From: Magnetospirillum sp.
GTDB lineage: Bacteria > Pseudomonadota > Alphaproteobacteria > Rhodospirillales > Magnetospirillaceae
Assembly: GCA_016183945.1 (NCBI GenBank)
Contig: JACPDP010000053.1
Location: forward strand, 1 to 12,390
Length of the DNA stretch: 12,390 nt
Reading direction: 5' to 3'
Shown: one piece after another, positions 7,297 through 12,390 of the stretch
Layout of the letters: each line of letters opens with the position of its first letter
Numbering within the stretch: the stretch's first letter is position 1
The notes under the pieces: model-generated
What the model was told of the DNA's origin: nothing
What the model saw: the letters and a program-made list of their open reading frames with translations, nothing else
The model's database searches: none
Translations under genes and position numbers: made by a program

Positions 7297-9939
7297 ATGG
7301 TCAAACGTATGTTGATCGATGCCACCCACCCGGAGGAAACTCGGGTGGTCGTGGTCAGTGGTACGCGTCTGGAAGAACTTGACGTAGAGACCAGCACCAA
7401 GAAGCAACTCAAAGGCAACATCTATCTGGCCAAGGTGGTCCGCGTCGAGCCGTCCCTCCAGGCGGCCTTCGTCGAGTATGGCGGCAACCGCCACGGCTTC
7501 CTTGCCTTCAGCGAGATTCATCCCGACTACTTCCAGATTCCGGTGGCCGACCGCCAGGCATTGCTGGCCGCCCAGCGCGCCGAGGTGATGCGCGAGGCCG
7601 GTGGCGAGCACTCCGACATGGAGCACTCGGAGGCCGATGGCGAGGGCCACCTCGCCGCCGAGGCGGTGGCCGAGGTCACCGACGACGGCTCGGTCGAGGA
7701 CGCGCCCGGCGAGAAGCCCGAGGGCGACACCCATCATCCCAAGCAGCATGTGGAGATGGTCGGCGGCGACGATGGCTCCGAGCAGGAGATGGAGCGCCGC
7801 CGCGCCCGCCTGCTGCGCAACTATAAAATCCAGGAAGTGATCAAGCGCCGCCAGATCATGCTGGTCCAGGTCGTCAAGGAGGAGCGCGGCAACAAGGGCG
7901 CCGCCCTCACCACCTACTTGTCGCTGGCCGGTCGCTACTGCGTGCTGATGCCCAACACCGCCCGGGGCGGCGGGGTATCGCGCAAGATCGTCAGCGCCAC
8001 CGACCGCCGTCGCCTCAAGTCCATCGCCAACGAGATGGAGATTCCCGACGGCATGGCGGTGATCATCCGCACCGCCGGCTCCGAGCGGTCCAAGGCCGAA
8101 ATCCGCCGCGACTACGAGTACCTGCTGCGCATGTGGGACAGCGTCCGCGAGCTGACGCTGAAGTCCACCGCGCCGGCCCTGGTCTACGAAGAAGCCAGCC
8201 TGATCAAGCGCTCGATCCGCGACCTCTATTCGCGCGACATCGACGAGATCCAGGTGGAAGGCGAGGAAGGCTACCGCCTCGCCAAGGACTACATGCGCAT
8301 GCTGACCCCCAGCCATGCCAAGAAGGTCCAGCCCTACCGCGACGTGGTGCCCATGTTCCACCGCTATCAGGTGGAAGCCCAGTTGGACGCCATGCACAGC
8401 CCGGTGGTGCAACTGCGCTCGGGCGGCTACATCGTCATCAACCAGACCGAGGCGCTGGTCGCCATCGACGTCAACTCGGGCCGCGCCACCAAGGAGCGCC
8501 ACATCGAGGAGACGGCGCTGAAGACCAACGCCGAGGCCGCCGAGGAGGTCGCCCGCCAGTTGCGCTTGCGCGACCTGGCCGGCCTGATCGTCATCGACTT
8601 CATCGACATGGAGGAGAGCCGCAACAACCACGCCGTCGAGCGGCGCCTCAAGGACGCCCTGAAGAACGACCGCGCCCGCATCCAGGTGGGCAAGATCAGC
8701 GCCTTCGGCCTGCTTGAGCTGTCGCGCCAGCGGTTGCGTCCCAGCCTGCAGGAAACCGCGTTCAATCCCTGCCCGCATTGCGCCGGCACCGGCCTCAGCC
8801 GCTCGGTCGAGTCCGCCGCCATGCATGTGCTGCGCGCCATCGAGGAGGAGGGTATCCGCCGGCGCTCGTCGGAAGTCCTCGTCACCGTGCCGACCCCCAT
8901 CGCGCTCTACATCCTCAACCAGAAGCGCGAGGCGCTGGCCGGCATGGAGGCCCGCTACGGCTTCACCGTGATGCTGGCGGGCGACGACACCCTGATCGCC
9001 CCTGCCCTCCGCATGGACCGGGTCAAGGCTGAATTCCGCGACGAGCTGCCGACCCGCGCGCCCGCCATCACCGTCAACGACACTCCCCCCGAGCCCGAAG
9101 AGGAGGAGGAGGAGGTCGAGGTCGAGGAGGATGAGGCAGAGGCGCAGGTTGCGCCCGCCCGCGCGGCCCGCCCCGACCGCGAGGCCGAGCGCGGCGGCGA
9201 CGAGGACGGACGCAAGCGCCGCCGTCGACGCAAGCGCAAGCGCCACGGCGACGAACTGCCCGGCCAGGCGGAGCTCGCCGCGTCGGCCACCGAGAGCGTC
9301 ACTCCCGCGGACGGCGATGACGAGGGCGACGGGGAAGAAGAATCCGACGAAAACCGCGAGGCGGCCAATGGCGAGGAGCCGCGCAAGCGGCGTCGGGGTC
9401 GTCGCGGCGGCCGCCGCCGGCGTCGCGGCCGTGACGGCCAGCCCGGCGAGGGCGGGCTCGAAGGCGGCGAGGTTGCCGCCGAGGGAGAGCCGGTTGCCGA
9501 GGCAGCGAGCGAACCCGCACCGGAAGCCGCCGCCGAGCCGGTTGCCGAGGAGAAGCCCAAGCGCAAGCGGGCACCGCGCAAGAAGGTCGAGGCGACGGTC
9601 GAGGGCGAGGCCGCCAGCGTGACGGCGGCCGAGCCGGCCCCTGCCGTCGAGGACAAGCCCAAGCGCAAGCGGGCGCCGCGCAAGAAGGCCCCCCCTGTCG
9701 CCGCCACCGCGGACGAACACGCCGCGTCCGTTCAGCAGCCCGCGGCAGCTGTGGAGGAGCCTGTGGCCGCCGCGGAAGAGCCCGCGGACGTGGTGAGAGA
9801 ACCGGCGGCCGCGCCGGAGCCGGCGGCGGAGGCCCCGGTCCCTGCTCCGGCTGCCGCCGCGGCCGACGTGGAGGACGCACCTGCTCCCGTCCCCGCCGGC
9901 CCGCCCAAGCGCGGCTGGTGGAACCGCCTGATGTCGTAA
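7297..9939 (+). CDS. rne: Ribonuclease E
   Basis: The main single-strand endoribonuclease and degradosome scaffold, 880 residues. The N-terminus MVKRMLIDATHPEETRV fits the family, and GGAG (7282-7285) lies 11 bases upstream; ATG 7288 and GTG/ATG 7252 are too close to or ahead of that site. The S1 domain (about 35-195) is interrupted by an acidic insertion (about 100-165), common in alphaproteobacteria. The DNase I-like domain has catalytic Asp391 (AIDVNSGR) and Asp434 (VIDFIDM). The zinc-link is CPHC (492-495). The C-terminal third is disordered: acidic (PEPEEEEEEVEVEEDEAEA), then Arg-rich RNA-binding patches (RKRRRRRKRKRHGD, RKRRRGRRGGRRRRRGRDG), two PKRKRAPRKK repeats, Ala/Pro/Glu-rich spacer and the ending PPKRGWWNRLMS. 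In Caulobacter a terminal GWW motif binds polynucleotide phosphorylase, so the same contact is likely here. The gene is intact. Confidence 0.96.
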   Translation: MVKRMLIDATHPEETRVVVVSGTRLEELDVETSTKKQLKGNIYLAKVVRVEPSLQAAFVEYGGNRHGFLAFSEIHPDYFQIPVADRQALLAAQRAEVMREAGGEHSDMEHSEADGEGHLAAEAVAEVTDDGSVEDAPGEKPEGDTHHPKQHVEMVGGDDGSEQEMERRRARLLRNYKIQEVIKRRQIMLVQVVKEERGNKGAALTTYLSLAGRYCVLMPNTARGGGVSRKIVSATDRRRLKSIANEMEIPDGMAVIIRTAGSERSKAEIRRDYEYLLRMWDSVRELTLKSTAPALVYEEASLIKRSIRDLYSRDIDEIQVEGEEGYRLAKDYMRMLTPSHAKKVQPYRDVVPMFHRYQVEAQLDAMHSPVVQLRSGGYIVINQTEALVAIDVNSGRATKERHIEETALKTNAEAAEEVARQLRLRDLAGLIVIDFIDMEESRNNHAVERRLKDALKNDRARIQVGKISAFGLLELSRQRLRPSLQETAFNPCPHCAGTGLSRSVESAAMHVLRAIEEEGIRRRSSEVLVTVPTPIALYILNQKREALAGMEARYGFTVMLAGDDTLIAPALRMDRVKAEFRDELPTRAPAITVNDTPPEPEEEEEEVEVEEDEAEAQVAPARAARPDREAERGGDEDGRKRRRRRKRKRHGDELPGQAELAASATESVTPADGDDEGDGEEESDENREAANGEEPRKRRRGRRGGRRRRRGRDGQPGEGGLEGGEVAAEGEPVAEAASEPAPEAAAEPVAEEKPKRKRAPRKKVEATVEGEAASVTAAEPAPAVEDKPKRKRAPRKKAPPVAATADEHAASVQQPAAAVEEPVAAAEEPADVVREPAAAPEPAAEAPVPAPAAAAADVEDAPAPVPAGPPKRGWWNRLMS
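9556..9687 (+). repeat. Duplicated basic RNA-binding repeat within rne
   Basis: A 30-base unit at 9556-9585 recurs at 9658-9687 with a single difference (GCACCG against GCGCCG, synonymous). Both encode PKRKRAPRKK, preceded by E-K or D-K. The starts are 102 bases apart, which keeps frame. This looks like a tandem duplication of a basic patch in the disordered tail of RNase E. Confidence 0.85.
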
Positions 9940-9951
9940 ACGGTCCAAACC

Positions 9952-9979
9952 ACCCCTCCCCCACCGGGGAGGGGTTTTT
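9952..9979 (+). terminator. Intrinsic terminator of rne
   Basis: Ten base pairs, ACCCCTCCCC (9952-9961) with GGGGAGGGGT (9966-9975), around a 4-base CACC loop and followed directly by a T run to 9979. It begins 13 bases after the rne stop codon and separates rne from the carbonic anhydrase operon. Confidence 0.9.
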
Positions 9980-10002
9980 CTTAACGACCATTGCCCCTTC
10001 CC

Positions 10003-10041
10003 AGTCGACACGGCAGCCCTTAGTCTTGGTTATTGTCGACT
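10003..10041. promoter_or_regulatory. 8-bp inverted repeat upstream of the carbonic anhydrase gene
   Basis: AGTCGACA (10003-10010) and TGTCGACT (10034-10041) are exact reverse complements with a 23-base spacer. The right half abuts the GGAGGG ribosome site of the next gene. It could be a split operator, or a stem that hides the ribosome site's upstream flank. I could not find a good sigma70 promoter in this 115-base gap. Confidence 0.35.
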
Positions 10042-10054
10042 ACCGGAGGGTGCC

Positions 10055-10840
10055 ATGCAGCGACGTCAGCTTCTTCGCCACTTCGTCGCGAGCGTCGCCT
10101 GCACCTGCCCCGTTTGCGGCACGCTGCTGAAATCTGCCGCGGTGGCCGCCTCCGAAACGGCGCAGCCCCACTGGACCTACGAGGGCCATGGCGGCCCCGA
10201 GGAGTGGGGCAAGCTGGCGCCCGAATACGCCGCCTGCGGCATGGGCAGGGAGCAATCCCCCATCGACCTGGCCCGGGGCACCCCGGCCATGATGGGTGAC
10301 CCGGCGGTCAGTTGGCAGCCCGGAGCCCTGGAGGTGGTCAACAACGGCCACACCATCCAGGTGAACTGCCCCAAGGGCAGCACGCTGGCCCTCGACGGCA
10401 ACACCTACGAGCTGCTGCAGTACCATTTCCACCATCCCAGCGAACACACCATCGCCGGCGTCACCTTCGACATGGAGGTGCACTTCGTCCACCGGAACGC
10501 CGAGAACGGCCTCGCCGTGCTGGGGGTGATGATCAAGGCCGGCGAGGCGAATCCGGCGATCGAGACCATCTGGCGGATGATGCCCGCGCTGGGCGGCGAA
10601 ACCGCCAGATCGGACGCCGCGCTGCATCCCGGTACCATGCTGCCCACGGACAGCACGACCTACCGTTATGCCGGGTCGCTGACCACGCCGCCCTGCAGCG
10701 AAGTGGTATCCTGGGTGGTCTACCGCCACCCCATCACCGCCTCGGCGGACCAGATCGCCCGCTTCGCCAAGCTGTTCCCCAACAATGCCCGCCCGGTGCA
10801 GCAGCTCCATCGACGCAAGTTGCTGCTCGACGTTCTTTAG
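10055..10840 (+). CDS. cah: Periplasmic alpha-type carbonic anhydrase
   Basis: Interconverts CO2 and bicarbonate in the periplasm; 261 residues. The N-terminus MQRRQLLRHFVAS resembles a twin-arginine (Tat) signal, which suits export of a folded zinc enzyme; cleavage is likely near AAVAAS (about 32). The alpha-CA signature residues are in place: zinc ligands His124 and His126 (LQYHFHHPSEHT) and His143 (MEVHFVHRN), gatekeeper Glu130, Thr210 in SLTTPPC, and proton-shuttle candidate His99 (NNGHTIQV). Cys61 (AACGMGREQSPID) and Cys214 (TPPCSE) are placed for the conserved disulfide. The signal region also carries a CTCPVC cluster (16-21), odd for a signal peptide but lost on cleavage. GGAGGG sits 4 bases before the ATG. 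The next gene starts 12 bases after its stop, so the two are probably co-transcribed. Confidence 0.93.
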   Translation: MQRRQLLRHFVASVACTCPVCGTLLKSAAVAASETAQPHWTYEGHGGPEEWGKLAPEYAACGMGREQSPIDLARGTPAMMGDPAVSWQPGALEVVNNGHTIQVNCPKGSTLALDGNTYELLQYHFHHPSEHTIAGVTFDMEVHFVHRNAENGLAVLGVMIKAGEANPAIETIWRMMPALGGETARSDAALHPGTMLPTDSTTYRYAGSLTTPPCSEVVSWVVYRHPITASADQIARFAKLFPNNARPVQQLHRRKLLLDVL

Positions 10841-10852
10841 GGGAGCCCCCAC

Positions 10853-11695
10853 ATGACCGCCCCTTTCCATCGCGCGCCCGTCCTGCGCACCGCCGCCCTC
10901 GCGCTGGCGCTCGCCGCCTGTGCCTCGACGGAACCGCCGCCCCCTGCCCCGCCACCGGCAGTGGTCAAGGCACCCGGCGGGCTGTGGGTGGTGACCGACA
11001 TTTTCGAGTCCGGCCGGGCGGCGGGCAACCGGCCCCTGGAGGCGTTGATCGGCCAGCGCGTGCGCCTCGATGCCGCCGAGGCCGGCGATATCCTCGGCCG
11101 CACCTGCCCCAAACCGGCCTATCGCCAGATTGAGGTCAGCGAGGCGGCGTTCCTCGGCGCGCTCGCCCGCGTCCGCGAATACCCTCGGCTGCGCCGCCCC
11201 CTGGCGGTGACCGAAGTGGTCTGCGGCGGCGAGCCGTTCGGCGCCTATGCCCAATGGCACGACGGCAGCCTTCTGGCCCGCTCCGGCCCCTTGGTGGTGC
11301 GTCTCGACCGCGCCGACGTGGCGGTGGTGCCGGCGAAGGCCGCCGCCGCGGCGCCCCTGCCACCCATCGGACAGGGTCAAGCCCCCAAGGCCGGGGACAA
11401 CAAGAAGGCGCCGGCTGCGGCCAAACCCACGGCGCGCCCCGAACCCGCCTCGACCGAGCTGGTCTTTCTCGCCTCCTATCGCAACGAAAAGCATGCGCAG
11501 CGGGGCTGGTTGCTGCTCAAGGCCAAGTCGCCGACGCTGGCCGGGCTGACGTCGAAGACCAAACCGGTCGATCTGGGCGAGAAGGGCAAATTCGTCCGCC
11601 TGTTCGCCGTTGCCCGCGGCAAAGACCAGGCGCGCACGCTGTGCGGGGACATCAAGGCGCAGGTGCCGGATTGCGGTGCCGCCGGGCGATGGTGA
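10853..11695 (+). CDS. Lipoprotein with C-terminal SPOR-like domain
   Basis: A 280-residue exported lipoprotein of unknown function. A signal peptide ends in the lipobox LAAC, with Cys23 the likely lipidated residue; Ser at +3 and no Asp at +2 suggest outer-membrane sorting if Lol rules apply. A Pro-rich spacer follows. The middle domain (about 40-160) has conserved-looking GLWVVTDIFESG, ILGRTCPKPAYRQ and VVCGGEPFGAYAQWHDGSLLA segments with two cysteines; I do not recognise it. After an Ala/Pro/Lys linker (about 165-200), the end (about 203-275) reads like a SPOR domain: VFLASYRNEKHAQRGW, a KTKPVDLGEKGKFVRLFA core, then ARTLCGDIKAQVPDC. SPOR domains bind septal glycan strands stripped of peptides. 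GGGGAG precedes the ATG, 12 bp after the carbonic anhydrase stop. The SPOR call is by pattern, not a search. Confidence 0.8.
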   Translation: MTAPFHRAPVLRTAALALALAACASTEPPPPAPPPAVVKAPGGLWVVTDIFESGRAAGNRPLEALIGQRVRLDAAEAGDILGRTCPKPAYRQIEVSEAAFLGALARVREYPRLRRPLAVTEVVCGGEPFGAYAQWHDGSLLARSGPLVVRLDRADVAVVPAKAAAAAPLPPIGQGQAPKAGDNKKAPAAAKPTARPEPASTELVFLASYRNEKHAQRGWLLLKAKSPTLAGLTSKTKPVDLGEKGKFVRLFAVARGKDQARTLCGDIKAQVPDCGAAGRW

Positions 11696-11711
11696 CGCCA
11701 CGGGCTCGTCG

Positions 11712-11746
11712 GAGGGCGGGCCCGCCCTCTTCCGCCAGAGGCGGAA
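11712..11746. terminator. Tandem dyads between convergent genes
   Basis: GAGGGCGGG/CCCGCCCTC (11712-11729) is a perfect 18-base palindrome without a loop. TTCCGCC/GGCGGAA with an AGA loop (11730-11746) follows at once. They fill most of the 54-base gap between the stop codons of the lipoprotein (+) and the 142-residue gene (-), the place where a shared terminator would sit. Neither has a T tail, so intrinsic termination is uncertain. Confidence 0.35.
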
Positions 11747-11749
11747 ACC

Positions 11750-12178
11750 TCAATACATGTAGTTGAGCACGCTGCCCGGCCTGACGGTGACCGGCGAGGT
11801 GGCGCGCATGTTGGACTCGTAGGTGCCAATACCGCGCATCACGTCGGTGAGGAACACCTGCGTGTCGTTCGCGGCGGTGGCTTCCTCCGCCTCGTCGACC
11901 TTGTAGCCGAAGGCCCCACGCGAGATCAGCGGGGTGAACTGGCCGCCGTGCTCTTCCTTGCGCCGCCGTCCGCCGCCGCGGTCCTCGAACTGCGACTGGT
12001 CGTTGTAATGAAGAATCGACTCTTCGTTCACACCGATATTGGGCGCGAAACTCAGCCCCTCGACCCGGTGCTGGGTCACCGACGCGACGTTGCGGCCGCC
12101 GGTGCCGACGCGGCTTGATGCCGCCGCGGCCACACCGGTCGTCGCTGACGCCGTGATCTTGTTGGTGCCCAAAGCCAT
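11750..12178 (-). CDS. Conserved-looking hypothetical protein, 142 residues
   Basis: I do not recognise this protein. It starts MALGTNKITASATTGVAAAA, a Ser/Ala/Thr-rich flexible segment with no membrane helix or signal peptide. It then has HRVEGLSFAPNIGVNEESIL, an acidic/basic stretch QFEDRGGGRRRKEEHGGQ, an Ala/Glu segment (VDEAEEATAANDTQVFL), and ends TSPVTVRPGSVLNYMY. The balanced composition, regular third-position GC and a stop just outside the dyads suggest a real gene rather than a shadow. AGGAT lies 11 bases before the ATG. It is transcribed toward the lipoprotein, and its upstream region runs directly into the right repeat arm 75 bases away, so the repeat could influence its transcription. 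The aromatic tail suggests a possible assembly or docking signal, but no function can be assigned. Confidence 0.7.
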   Translation of the reverse strand: MALGTNKITASATTGVAAAASSRVGTGGRNVASVTQHRVEGLSFAPNIGVNEESILHYNDQSQFEDRGGGRRRKEEHGGQFTPLISRGAFGYKVDEAEEATAANDTQVFLTDVMRGIGTYESNMRATSPVTVRPGSVLNYMY

Positions 12179-12253
12179 AGCTACACTGATCCTACATTAA
12201 CCCGACTCTAACCTTACATCAGGTGGCGATGAAATCCCAGCGAATTCATCGGG

Positions 12254-12380
12254 CTCACCACAGATCAGTTTATCCAAACCTGCCAGAGCGGCGGCAGCGA
12301 CCATAGTCGCTGAAGGCAGGTCTGGATTCGCCGGATGCCCCTGGTGAACAGGGATGTCAGCGCCCTGGCGTAGTTGCGTG
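12254..12380 (-). repeat. Right arm of the 127-bp perfect inverted repeat
   Basis: The exact reverse complement of 1-127. Its inner boundary is at CTCACCA (12254-12260). Visible secondary structure: CCTGCC (12279-12284) with GGCAGG (12315-12320), enclosing GCGAC (12297-12301) with GTCGC (12306-12310) around a CATA loop; then CCCTG (12339-12343) with CAGGG (12349-12353). Positions 12381-12390 continue the element outward with no partner visible in the window. No transposase fragment is recognisable. Confidence 0.9.
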
Positions 12381-12390
12381 GCCGCTGGAG

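Noticed and set aside
7294..10011. A 905-codon open frame antisense to rne
   Set aside because: It mirrors rne codon by codon, has composition driven by the GC-rich third positions of rne, and shows no recognisable domain. rne itself has complete catalytic motifs.
1..12390. Composite transposon carrying accessory cargo
   Set aside because: The enclosed genes are mostly conserved chromosomal ones (rne, amiC, mrcA), no transposase is visible, and the target duplication cannot be seen. Only the repeat architecture is kept as a finding.
1..12390. CRISPR array, tRNA or rRNA genes
   Set aside because: No regularly spaced short repeats, no tRNA cloverleaf with a T-loop consensus and no rRNA-like stretches were seen.

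Overview
The window is high-GC DNA whose proteins look alphaproteobacterial, most likely from a Rhodospirillales/Magnetospirillum-like organism. The evidence is an RNase E with an acidic insertion in its S1 domain and a C-terminal GWW motif, an AmiC-type amidase next to a class A penicillin-binding protein 1A, and a codon bias that leaves long open shadow frames. The assignment is by family resemblance only; no rRNA or tRNA is present.

Layout, left to right. (1) 1-127 is one arm of a perfect 127-bp inverted repeat; the other arm is 12254-12380, so the unique DNA is bracketed by two oppositely oriented copies of the same element. (2) A promoter and a membrane PAS-histidine kinase (258-2177), then a PhnB-like VOC-fold protein (2303-2779), both on +. 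(3) On -, amiC (5308-6879) followed after 55 bp by mrcA (2840-5252). mrcA is broken: the glycosyltransferase half and the transpeptidase half lie in different frames, and about 40 linker residues expected between them are missing. (4) A divergent control region (6880-7296) with a promoter for amiC on one side and a promoter plus a hairpin-rich leader for rne on the other. (5) rne (7297-9939) on +, closed by a clear intrinsic terminator (9952-9979). (6) On +, an exported alpha-carbonic anhydrase (10055-10840) and, 12 bp later, a SPOR-like lipoprotein (10853-11695). (7) A short convergent gap with two dyads, then an unrecognised 142-residue protein on - (11750-12178), then the right repeat arm.

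How the genes fit together. The centre is a cell-wall and RNA-turnover neighbourhood: AmiC removes stem peptides from septal peptidoglycan, PBP1A polymerises and cross-links peptidoglycan, and RNase E is the degradosome scaffold and endonuclease. SPOR domains bind the peptide-stripped glycan that amidases make, so the lipoprotein may belong to the same biology, but that is inference. The strongest oddities are the split mrcA and the flanking inverted repeat. The repeat may be a true repeated or mobile element, or may partly reflect how a short-read contig ended. I see no CRISPR array, phage genes or complete insertion sequence, and nothing that convincingly makes up a new multi-gene system.
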